A stretch of 64,000 nt of DNA, from the NCBI GenBank assembly GCA_040388625.1, contig JAZKBK010000004.1, positions 372,001 to 436,000 on the forward strand, given 5' to 3'. Below the pieces are notes generated by a model. That model saw nothing but the letters and a program-made list of their open reading frames with translations. It was not told where the DNA came from and searched no databases. The translations under genes were made by a program, and so were the position numbers. Of the stretch, positions 17,749 to 25,873 are shown piece by piece. The stretch comes from Gemmatimonadota bacterium. Lineage in GTDB: Bacteria; Gemmatimonadota; Gemmatimonadetes; Gemmatimonadales; Gemmatimonadaceae. Each line of letters opens with the position of its first letter. Positions within the stretch are counted from its first letter, which is position 1.

Positions 17749-20700
17749 CTACGCTGCTGATTTCGCCATCTCGTCCCCGGCAGTTGCGCCATCGGGCCCG
17801 TCAGCATCTGGCAGTCCGCGCTTCAGCGTAAGAGTGAAAACCGACCCGATCCCGACATTGCTCTCGACCGTAATGTCGCCACCCATTGCGCGGGCGAGCG
17901 ACCGGCTGATCGCGAGACCGAGCCCGACTCCTTCCGCGCTGCGCGTAAGCGACGTATCGACCTGGACGAACGGTTCGAAGATCGCTGTCCGTTGAGCAGC
18001 GGGAACCCCGACGCCAGTATCACCCACATGTATGGCGACGCCATCGTCGGTCATGTCGCAGGTCACTTCGACGCTGCCGCCTGGCCTCGTGAACTTGAGT
18101 GCGTTGCCCAAGAGGTTGAGAAGAATCTGCCGAATCTTGTCAACGTCGCCGCGCACGGTCAGCACCTGACCATCCCTGCGACGCAACTGGCACACTTCGT
18201 AGTGCAGCCCTCCGCGCTCCATCTGCAGCGCCATCATCTCCCGAACACCGAGCAGCAATTCGTTGACGTCCACGTCGGTATGTGCGATGGAGACCGCGCC
18301 AGCCTCGAGCTTGGCAAAGTTCAGGATCTCATTGATGAGCCCCATGAGATGTTCCTGACTGCGTGTGATCCGGACGAGATCGGCGTGTTGCGCCGAAGTC
18401 ACCGGACCGCGAATACCCATGTCGATGAGCTGCGCATAACCTGCGATCGCATTGAGCGGCGTTCGCAGCTCGTGGCTCATCGTGGCGAGGAAGTCGGCTT
18501 TCGCGCGATTGCTCGCAAGGGCCTCGAGTGTCTTTCCGCGCAGCTCGACGCTCGTCGCCTCCAGCTCGTCGGCTCTCGCAACGAGCTCGGCGTTGACGCG
18601 CGTCAACTGCACGCCGGCGGTCTTGCGCTCGGTTATGTCCTCGATGGCCATGAGGATCAGCGGCGGTCCGTTGTCAGGTGAGCCGATGCGGCGTGCATTC
18701 AGCAGCATCGTTCGATGGCCGCGGGCCGCGAAGTCGTGCTCGACTTCAACGTCATCGAATGGCTCGCCGGTACGCAGCACGCCGTCCAGCAGAATTCGGA
18801 GACTCGGAATGTTCCAGTCACCGCCCGCGAACTCGAACAGACTGTGCGTCGTCGTGTCGCCGGCTGAAACGCCAAAGCTATGGTAGAAAGCATGGTTCGC
18901 GCTGACAACGCAGAGATTCCCGTCCAGCACGAGCAATGGCTCGCGCACGGTCTGCACAATCGCCTCGGCGAATCTTCGCGCATCGTCCAGTTGCTCCGCG
19001 GCGCGCTTGCGGGCGTCTATGTCGTGGTAGATGATGACAGCTCCGTCGATCCTGTTGTCCACGGTGCGATACGGACGGATGTGCATCATGTACCAGTGAC
19101 CGGAGCGGTCGCGTACTTCCCGCTCCGTCACCTCCAGAGTGTCGATCACGTGAGTGATGAGCTCTTCGATGTTCCCGACGTCTATGTTGGATTTCATGTC
19201 GCCGATGGGACGCCCGATATCGGTCGGAATGACGTTCATCATGCGCTCGGCGCCAGCGGTGAATCGCCGGATGTGCAGATCGGTTCCAACCATGATCACC
19301 GGGACGTGCATCGCGCTCAGCAGGTTCGTGAGATCGTCGTTGAGATGGTCGGCTTCGGTATTGCGGCCGCGCAGCTCGTCGTTGAGCGTGATCAGTTCTT
19401 CGTTGAGCGACTGCAGCTCCTCCTTGGAGGTTTCGATCTCTTCGTTCGTGCTCTGGAGCTCTTCGTTGCTGGACTGGATCTCCTCATTCGCCGCCTGGAA
19501 TTCCTCGACGACTGACGCATGCTCTTCGGCGACGGTCTGGAGGTGCCGCTTTGCGGCCTCGAGTTCCTGGCGCAGATCTCCGAGGTCGGTTGCGTTGTCC
19601 GCCAATTTCCGTTCAGCGATACTTGCGCGGGCGCCGCGCCTGGCGCTCCTGCCGCTGTGAGTCGCACCGGGCTGCCCAGCGTGATCATCGGCCGATGGAC
19701 GCGTTTCCCCGGCACGGCTTTCCTCAAACGAAATGATGAAGAACTTGGCATCGGATCCCGTGACGCGAAACGGCCGCACGTCGAGACTGACGTATTCGAT
19801 GTGCTTTCCGTCGTGGAACGAAACGCCTTCCACGCGCGCCGGCCGGGCTTCGTTTCGCGCAATCTCCAGCACTCTGCGCAGCTCGGTTGCGAGTTCGGAC
19901 TTTACCATGTTCAGCAACAGAAAACTCGCAGTGCCGGCGACTGGCTCGATGTACTTCCCGGTTCGACCACGGAACTGCAGGATGTGCAATTGATCGTCCA
20001 CCACGACGGCGGCGGGCGCATAGCTCCCGAGTACGATCTGATCTGCGGCCCGCTGAATGTCGGGAGACTGCGCATTCGCGGATGCGCCAGCCGAGTCTAC
20101 CACGTTCTGCAATCGCCTGATACCGACGGCGGTTTCGGTGGCGCGATCCTGAATCAATGATCGGCTCGGATGTGCCGGACGAACGGCCAGGCGCAACGCG
20201 TGCCCCGGGCCGGGAATACGTGTATAGATGCGGCGCTTCTTGTCGATCGCCGTAAACAGGGTTGCAGCAGTGCTCACCGATTCCGAAGTTCCGAGCACGA
20301 GTATGCCACCGGGCCGGAGCGCATAATGGAAGACCGACAGCAATCTGGTGTGTGCGTTCGGCTGCAGATAGATGAGGACGTTGCGGCAACTGACGATGTC
20401 CAGGTGAGAGAACGGCGGATCCGCGGTGATATTCTGTACCGCGAAGACACAGCAATCCCGCACGGCCTTCGTGACGCAATAGCCAGTATCTTCCTTCCTG
20501 AAAAAGCGACTCAGCCGCTCGGGCGTGACATCGGCCTCGATGCCTCGCGTATACATCCCCGTGCGCGCGGCAGCGATTGCGGCAGCATTCAGGTCGGTTG
20601 CAAAGATCTGGATCGGGGTGTCGAGCGAATGGGCTTCCAGCAGCTCGAGAAGGCAGATGGCAAATGAATATGCTTCCTCACCCGTCGAACATCCTGCTAT

Positions 20701-21813
20701 CCACACACGTATCGCCGCGTCGTCGCGAACGGAATCCGCCCGCGCATGGTGGCCGACCGCCTCTCGGCGCGCGATGAAGTCCGGAAGAACCTTATCGGTC
20801 AGCGCACCGAACAAATCCGGATCGCGGAAGAAACGCGTCACTCCAATGAGGAGATCGCTGTACAACGTGCTCAACTCCTCGCCATCTTCGCGTAGCAGGT
20901 CTGCGTAGCGTCCCAGCGTGTCGGTTCTGCGAAGCGCCATGCGTCGCTGAATTCGCCGCTCGACAGTTCCCATCTTGTAGAGGTCGAAATCGACGCCGAA
21001 CTGACTCCTGAGCGCCGCGCAGATGGCCGCCAGGGCGTCGCTATTCGTTCCGGTGTCCGCGCCACTACCGGCCACGCCGCGGTCGTGCGGCTGGGTGTCC
21101 GAGTCGCGATTCCTGTCGGACGTGTCATCCGATGAGCCGTCGCCGGAGTGCGGACGCAAGTATGGATCGAGCCCCAGCCGCGCGATTTGCGCCGCGATCT
21201 CCGCTGGCGCGGCAATGATGTCGATACAGGCTGTTGCGATAGCCGATCGCGGCATACCCTCGGCAGTCGCCGTTGCGGGGTCCTGCGCAAACGCTATCCC
21301 GCCCGCTCCTCGTATTGCGCGAACACCCAGTGCGCCGTCGGAGCCCGTGCCGGAAAGGATCACGCCGATGGTCCTGCGTTCCTGTACTTCGGCGAGCGAG
21401 CGGAAGAATGCGTCGATCGGCAACGGCGGGCGGTCGTCCGGATCTCTCGGCACCAACTTCAGATGGCCGTCCGTCAACGTCATCTTGGTATCGGGCGCGA
21501 TCACGTACGCGTGATTGAGTTCCACGCGATCGCCGTTAGCCGCCTGATGTACCGGCATCGTGGCTTGCCGCGCGAGCAGCTCGGCGAGGATGCTTCCGTG
21601 CGTCGGACTGAGGTGCTGTACCACTACATACGCAAGCCCGGTATCTGCTGGAACGTTCCGAAAGAACTCGGACAGGGCTTCGAGTCCGCCCGCGGACGCA
21701 CCAATTCCGACAACCGTTACGGGCGAATCGCGCCCTGATTCACGGTCGGTCAATTCAGGCGATGCCGATTCGGTCGAGTCAGCCGACGGAATCGGCACGC
21801 GCCCGGAGGCCAT
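17749..21813 (-). CDS. CheB-CheR-PAS-histidine kinase fusion
   Basis: The 1354-residue protein joins four modules. Residues 30-215 are CheB methylesterase with the triad Ser40 (GASAGG), His67 (VVQHLSP) and Asp159 (SGTGSDGA). About 265-530 is CheR methyltransferase (VWIAGCSTGEEAYSFAI binds SAM). A long coiled coil (about 700-800, with repeated 'N-E-E-I-Q-S-S-N-E-E-L-Q-S') leads to two PAS domains. The last part is a HisKA/HATPase core with MSHELRTP and GVGLGLAISR. Such fusions couple protein methylation to a kinase. No receiver or chemoreceptor gene is adjacent. A second histidine kinase follows upstream on the same strand. Confidence 0.92.
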   Translation of the reverse strand: MASGRVPIPSADSTESASPELTDRESGRDSPVTVVGIGASAGGLEALSEFFRNVPADTGLAYVVVQHLSPTHGSILAELLARQATMPVHQAANGDRVELNHAYVIAPDTKMTLTDGHLKLVPRDPDDRPPLPIDAFFRSLAEVQERRTIGVILSGTGSDGALGVRAIRGAGGIAFAQDPATATAEGMPRSAIATACIDIIAAPAEIAAQIARLGLDPYLRPHSGDGSSDDTSDRNRDSDTQPHDRGVAGSGADTGTNSDALAAICAALRSQFGVDFDLYKMGTVERRIQRRMALRRTDTLGRYADLLREDGEELSTLYSDLLIGVTRFFRDPDLFGALTDKVLPDFIARREAVGHHARADSVRDDAAIRVWIAGCSTGEEAYSFAICLLELLEAHSLDTPIQIFATDLNAAAIAAARTGMYTRGIEADVTPERLSRFFRKEDTGYCVTKAVRDCCVFAVQNITADPPFSHLDIVSCRNVLIYLQPNAHTRLLSVFHYALRPGGILVLGTSESVSTAATLFTAIDKKRRIYTRIPGPGHALRLAVRPAHPSRSLIQDRATETAVGIRRLQNVVDSAGASANAQSPDIQRAADQIVLGSYAPAAVVVDDQLHILQFRGRTGKYIEPVAGTASFLLLNMVKSELATELRRVLEIARNEARPARVEGVSFHDGKHIEYVSLDVRPFRVTGSDAKFFIISFEESRAGETRPSADDHAGQPGATHSGRSARRGARASIAERKLADNATDLGDLRQELEAAKRHLQTVAEEHASVVEEFQAANEEIQSSNEELQSTNEEIETSKEELQSLNEELITLNDELRGRNTEADHLNDDLTNLLSAMHVPVIMVGTDLHIRRFTAGAERMMNVIPTDIGRPIGDMKSNIDVGNIEELITHVIDTLEVTEREVRDRSGHWYMMHIRPYRTVDNRIDGAVIIYHDIDARKRAAEQLDDARRFAEAIVQTVREPLLVLDGNLCVVSANHAFYHSFGVSAGDTTTHSLFEFAGGDWNIPSLRILLDGVLRTGEPFDDVEVEHDFAARGHRTMLLNARRIGSPDNGPPLILMAIEDITERKTAGVQLTRVNAELVARADELEATSVELRGKTLEALASNRAKADFLATMSHELRTPLNAIAGYAQLIDMGIRGPVTSAQHADLVRITRSQEHLMGLINEILNFAKLEAGAVSIAHTDVDVNELLLGVREMMALQMERGGLHYEVCQLRRRDGQVLTVRGDVDKIRQILLNLLGNALKFTRPGGSVEVTCDMTDDGVAIHVGDTGVGVPAAQRTAIFEPFVQVDTSLTRSAEGVGLGLAISRSLARAMGGDITVESNVGIGSVFTLTLKRGLPDADGPDGATAGDEMAKSAA

Positions 21814-21935
21814 TACAGCTCGGTCATTACGTCGCAGTGGTGCTCAACCAAACGTTCATAAACCTCTCAAAGCGCAAGAATCGCGCTACATGGCGCTTTT
21901 CGCTCCTCAGGGCACCCCGATCATACCGTCTTAAT

Positions 21936-23804
21936 CTAGCTATCCAGTCCTTCTGGATGCGCCGAAGGAGTGATCTCGGAGCTATTCGCGTGGTGGGTCC
22001 CAGTTCCCGCCGCACCCGGCTCGCGGGCCTCGCGGCCGGCATCGACGGCCTCTCGGGTGCCTTGGCTCTCGATTGCGGCAACATCTGGCAAGGAATCGAC
22101 GGGAATCCCGCGCGGCAGCGTGAGCGTGAAGACAGATCCCTGCTCCACAATGCTTTCCGCAGTAATATCGCCTCCCATCGCGCGCGCAAGCTCCCGGCTT
22201 ATGGCGAGACCGAGGCCAATACCTCGCTGGCTGTACGGAACGGTATCGGTCGCGAGATGCCTGTCCACCTGGACGAACGGTTCGAAGATACTCTCCAGCT
22301 TGTCCGCCGGGATTCCGCGTCCCGTGTCACTGACGGCGATGCTGACGACGTCATCGGCAGCAGCACAGGTGATACCGATTCTGCCACCGGCGGGAGTGAA
22401 CTTCTGCGCGTTGGTAAGCAAGTTCAGCAGTATCTGCTGAACTTTCTCCGCGTCGGCACGCGTCGCAATGTCGGGCTCGCACCGCTCGTACACGACGCGA
22501 ATTCCCTTGGCGTGCATCTGCGGCGAGACGAGCGCCTCCACACCGCCGACGAGATCGAGCAGTGAGGTGTCGGCAATGTTGAAGTCCACCTTCCCTGCTT
22601 CCAGTTTCGCAAAGTTCAGAATGTCGTTGATCAGCGCGAGAAGATGACGGCCGCTCTTCTTGATGCGAGCGAGATCGTCGAGCTGTTCCGGCGTGACCGC
22701 GCCGCGAATGCCGAGCTGCATCAGATCGACGTAGCCGCCGATTGCATTCAGTGGAGTGCGGAGCTCGTGCGACATCGTCGCGAGAAATTCGGCCTTGGCT
22801 CGGTTGGCCGACTCCGCGACCAGCTGCGCCTGCTCGGCTGCGACCCGCGCGCGCTCGGACTCCCTTGTGCGACCTTCCAGCGCTTCGGTTACTACGTGAA
22901 GTTCTTCGGTCTGACTCTCGAGCTCTGTCGTCTGTTGCTGCAATTGTTCGTTCTGCGCCTCGAGCTCGGTTGCCTGTTCATGCAGATGCTGTTGCTGCAG
23001 CTCCAGCTCGGACGCCTGTTCCTGGAGCTGCTGGTTCTGCAGCTCCAACTCGAGCGTCTGTGATTCCAGGCGCGTGTTCTGCAGCGTGAGCGCACGAGCG
23101 GCGGCGGACTGTGCGTCGGCATAGCGAGTCAGCAAACCGTTGAGAACTATCGCGAACAGAACCGCCGCGATCGTGCCGCCGATCAGAACGAGCGTCACGA
23201 TCTCGGAGTGGTACTCCTCGGTCGTCGACCTGCTGGCGAGAAGAGACCGCTCGGAGGCCTCGATCGTGGCCACGTGCGCGCGAAGGGAATCCATGATCTG
23301 CTTGCCGCGGTTGGTACGCAGCCTGGCGACGGCCGCCGCCAAACCCTGAGTGCGTCGCAGAGCAATGGAGTAATCGAGCTCGGCGAGTCGCGCGGTTACC
23401 AGGGGCGCGAGCTCGTCGAGGTACCGCTGCTGGACCAGGTTGTCGGCCGTCAGCAGTCGCAATGCACTCGTATCGGCCGCCAGCGCCGTGAGTGCGTTGG
23501 TGTACGGGTCCAGATATGCTTCGTCACCAGTCAGGATGAAGCCGCGTTGGCCTGTTTCGGCATCCTTGAGATCCGAGAGGACCGCGCGCGTACGATCGAT
23601 CGTCCGGTGGGTGTGCTCGACCCACGCACCTGCCTCACGCGCGCGAACGATCCCGCTATAGGTGATCACGCCAATAACCAGAACTACGACGGCGACACCA
23701 CTGCACGCGACTACACGTTGCCACCGCGACATGGGCATGGCGAACAGGTCTTCTGACGGATATATCGGAATGCCGTCAACCTCGGGTATGGTGGGATCCG
23801 CCAT
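21936..23804 (-). CDS. CHASE3 sensor histidine kinase with long coiled coil
   Basis: The 622-residue kinase has a membrane helix at about 29-52, a CHASE3 sensor in the periplasm (about 55-195, with DAETGQRGFILTG) and a second helix (about 201-226). A coiled coil (230-330) follows, made of repeated 'L-Q-E-Q-A-S-E-L-E' blocks of about 14 residues. The HisKA phospho-acceptor is His346 in MSHELRTP, and the ATPase domain has GIPADKLESIFEPF and IGLGLAISR. It senses an unknown signal and phosphorylates an unknown receiver, since none is nearby. The kinase core is close to that of the downstream CheB-CheR fusion, pointing to duplication. Confidence 0.92.
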   Translation of the reverse strand: MADPTIPEVDGIPIYPSEDLFAMPMSRWQRVVACSGVAVVVLVIGVITYSGIVRAREAGAWVEHTHRTIDRTRAVLSDLKDAETGQRGFILTGDEAYLDPYTNALTALAADTSALRLLTADNLVQQRYLDELAPLVTARLAELDYSIALRRTQGLAAAVARLRTNRGKQIMDSLRAHVATIEASERSLLASRSTTEEYHSEIVTLVLIGGTIAAVLFAIVLNGLLTRYADAQSAAARALTLQNTRLESQTLELELQNQQLQEQASELELQQQHLHEQATELEAQNEQLQQQTTELESQTEELHVVTEALEGRTRESERARVAAEQAQLVAESANRAKAEFLATMSHELRTPLNAIGGYVDLMQLGIRGAVTPEQLDDLARIKKSGRHLLALINDILNFAKLEAGKVDFNIADTSLLDLVGGVEALVSPQMHAKGIRVVYERCEPDIATRADAEKVQQILLNLLTNAQKFTPAGGRIGITCAAADDVVSIAVSDTGRGIPADKLESIFEPFVQVDRHLATDTVPYSQRGIGLGLAISRELARAMGGDITAESIVEQGSVFTLTLPRGIPVDSLPDVAAIESQGTREAVDAGREAREPGAAGTGTHHANSSEITPSAHPEGLDS

Positions 23805-23866
23805 CAGGGCGTCAATCAGCGGTGCTCGGGGTCATATTATCCAAATGTATTGGCTAGGTGAGCGCG

Positions 23867-24069
23867 ATGCAGGCGTGCGGCATCGAACACACGCCAGTGC
23901 CCGACGAGGCTCACGACGTGAGCGCATCTACGACGCACACCGATCACCATGGAATGCAAGGTGACCACGCGGCGCACGTCGGCCGCATGGATAGCGCGCT
24001 CGGGATCTTGCTCCGGTTTCGCGGCTCTGCAAGACAGGAACGCTCGATGGCAGCCGTTGGCTGGCCTGC
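23867..24069 (+). other. Possible remnant or short His-rich gene in the gap between the HK and DUF1259 genes
   Basis: The 265-base gap holds an open plus-strand frame starting at the ATG 23867 (GTG alternative at 23858). The frame is rich in His and Asp early on, with HTDHHGMQGDHAAHV. That last motif is familiar from the N-termini of copper/heavy-metal P-type ATPases. The frame then runs on with no recognisable ATPase sequence and overlaps the convergent DUF1259 gene as far as 24187. A decayed start of a metal ATPase gene is possible; a chance reading frame is just as likely. Confidence 0.2.
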
Positions 24070-25041
24070 TCAGTGTCGGGCGCCAGTTGCGTCGAGTGCC
24101 GCACGCAGTCCGTGCGCAAGTGTCACCGCATTGTCGTCGGCCCAGAAGTGCATGAAGAATAGGCGCGGCTCTTCCGTGAGCATGTGACTGTGCACGGCCG
24201 TCACTGCAATGCCGTGACTCCGAAGCGCTCGAATGACGGGATTGACTTCCGTCCCGAGTAATACAAAGTCGCCAGTGACAGCTGCTCGCCCGGTTCCTGT
24301 AGGCTGGAAGTTGATGCCCGTCGCGACGCCCATCGCCGGCGGAATTACCTCTCCATGTTCGCGAATCGTTTCCGCGCGCGGAACACTGACCTGGTAGACA
24401 CCACCGTTCGTCTTGCCGGAGTAGCCGAGCGCATGCGCAATTCCCGCGGTATCGATAGCCGTATCGAGTTCGACCGATGCGGCGGCGGTCGGTGTTTCTG
24501 GCGTTCCGAGCGGCGTCTTGCTGCGAGCGAGCGCTGCGTGGATGGACCGAGCGATCTTCGCCGCATCGCCCATCGCCATGATGTGCATGTACATCACACG
24601 CGGATTCTCATGCAGGAGATGATTGTGCAATGCTGTTTGAGTGATGCCACTATCCTGGAGTGTCTGCATCACGGCGGCAACCTCTGCCTCAGCCAGTACC
24701 AGATCCCCCATGACCATCGTCCTGCCGGAAGCCATCGGCTTGAACGCCACCCACGAACCGAGGGCGAGTGCAGGCTTGAGCTGCACGTCGTCGACTGTTA
24801 CGTGCATGTCGGAGCGTGGAAATCCAAACTTGTAGACACCGCCATCGTTCATCGTGCCGTGGCGTCCGAGCGCTGCATCCAGGGAGGCCGTCCACGATGG
24901 CAACGAAGCCGTCGCCTGCGCCATGCAAGGAAGCGCCGCTGCCGATGCTACTATTGCCATGACATAACCCGCCAGCACCTGGTACGAACTGTGGTACGCA
25001 CCGTGGTACGCACCGTGGTACGACCCTCTGGTCAACTGCAC
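24070..25041 (-). CDS. Exported protein with two DUF1259 (LppY/LpqO-type) domains
   Basis: The 323-residue product has a signal peptide (about 22-43) after a short tail with HGAYHGAYHSSY. Two copies of a DUF1259 domain follow (about 45-180 and 200-320). Each copy has HxHxLxxExPRxxxMH: HNHLLHENPRVMYMH and HSHMLTEEPRLFFMH. The conserved His pairs suggest metal binding. Start is the GTG at 25041, with a strong GAGGAGG 4 bases upstream. It is divergent from chrB across a palindrome, which suggests joint control. The function of DUF1259 is not established; a role in chromate stress is inferred from chrB only. Confidence 0.85.
   Translation of the reverse strand: MQLTRGSYHGAYHGAYHSSYQVLAGYVMAIVASAAALPCMAQATASLPSWTASLDAALGRHGTMNDGGVYKFGFPRSDMHVTVDDVQLKPALALGSWVAFKPMASGRTMVMGDLVLAEAEVAAVMQTLQDSGITQTALHNHLLHENPRVMYMHIMAMGDAAKIARSIHAALARSKTPLGTPETPTAAASVELDTAIDTAGIAHALGYSGKTNGGVYQVSVPRAETIREHGEVIPPAMGVATGINFQPTGTGRAAVTGDFVLLGTEVNPVIRALRSHGIAVTAVHSHMLTEEPRLFFMHFWADDNAVTLAHGLRAALDATGARH
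24981..25022 (-). repeat. 12-bp tandem repeat in the signal-peptide region
   Basis: Three 12-bp units and part of a fourth begin with GGTACG. They are GGTACGAACTGT followed by two copies of GGTACGCACCGT, and they encode the AYHG/SSYQ repeats of the DUF1259 protein. The repeats keep the frame, so copy-number change would alter only the n-region length. Confidence 0.8.
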
Positions 25042-25075
25042 GTTTCCTCCTCGCGCAAGGGACGTTATGTTTAGT

Positions 25076-25093
25076 ATGATACAGTTGTATCAT
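25076..25093. promoter_or_regulatory. Near-perfect palindrome between DUF1259 gene and chrB
   Basis: ATGATACA-GT-TGTATCAT has 8-bp arms and sits in the middle of the 87-bp gap between the two divergent genes. Its symmetry and AT content differ from the surrounding GC-rich DNA, as expected of an operator. ChrB, encoded right after it, contains an N-terminal DNA-binding domain and is a likely binder; that is inference. Confidence 0.7.
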
Positions 25094-25128
25094 ATTACCT
25101 ACCGAACCAATCCGCCAGCCGCCCCTCC

Positions 25129-25854
25129 GTGACGTCTCGACCTCGCTGGCTACTCCTCATCCACCAGCTACCGCCGCACCCGGACTACTTCCGGGTCAAG
25201 GTGTGGCGACGGCTCAAGCGAATGGGGGCGGTGGCACTCAAGAACTCGGTCTATGTTCTGCCGAATGGGGCGGAGGAGCGCGAGGACTTCGAGTGGCTGG
25301 CGCGGGAGATCGTTGCGGGTGGGGGCGAGGCCACGCTGTGCGAAGCAAATTTTCTCGCTACGGTGAGTCAGCCCGAGCTGCCGGTGTCATCGATCGAGCG
25401 CCGAAACGGTCGCCGTCGCAGACATAGGCCGCGCGGCGCACTCTGGGTCACGAGACGAGGCGTTCACGTTGACCGAATAGCGAGTGCATGGCTCATTCGG
25501 CGCTTCATCGATCCAGCCGCTGACTTCAAGGTCGTCGATCCAACCGTGTATGAACCACACGACGGCGAACTACGGTTTGATATGTTCGACGCCGAGTACA
25601 CACACATCGGCGCCGCATGCACTTTCGAGGTGCTGCTGGATGCATTCGAGCTTCGGAATGACGTTGGCCTGAGCGCGATTGCGGAGATAGTGCATGATAT
25701 CGACTGTAAGGACGACCTGTTCGGACGGGGTGAAACAGCCGACGTTGCCCGTGTATTGGATGAGATGTATGCGCGCCATCGCTCTGACGAGGAACGGCTG
25801 GATCAAGGCGGCTTCTTGTTCGAGAACCTTTACTGGATGCTACAACCTGGTTGA
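25129..25854 (+). CDS. chrB: ChrB-family chromate-resistance protein/regulator
   Basis: The 241-residue protein joins a short ChrB N-terminal winged-helix-like domain (about 1-85, with VWRRLKRMGAVALKNSVYVLP) to a ChrB catalytic/sensor-like domain (about 100-240). Motifs in the latter include RGVHVDRIASAWLIRRFIDP and FDMFDAEYTHIGAACTFE. ChrB proteins regulate chromate-efflux genes in response to chromate. The start is a GTG at 25129. No ChrA transporter is in the window, so this is a regulator-like protein next to a DUF1259 gene. It is somewhat shorter than classical ChrB (about 300 residues). Confidence 0.88.
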   Translation: MTSRPRWLLLIHQLPPHPDYFRVKVWRRLKRMGAVALKNSVYVLPNGAEEREDFEWLAREIVAGGGEATLCEANFLATVSQPELPVSSIERRNGRRRRHRPRGALWVTRRGVHVDRIASAWLIRRFIDPAADFKVVDPTVYEPHDGELRFDMFDAEYTHIGAACTFEVLLDAFELRNDVGLSAIAEIVHDIDCKDDLFGRGETADVARVLDEMYARHRSDEERLDQGGFLFENLYWMLQPG

Positions 25855-25873
25855 TGACATCTGATAAGGTGTG

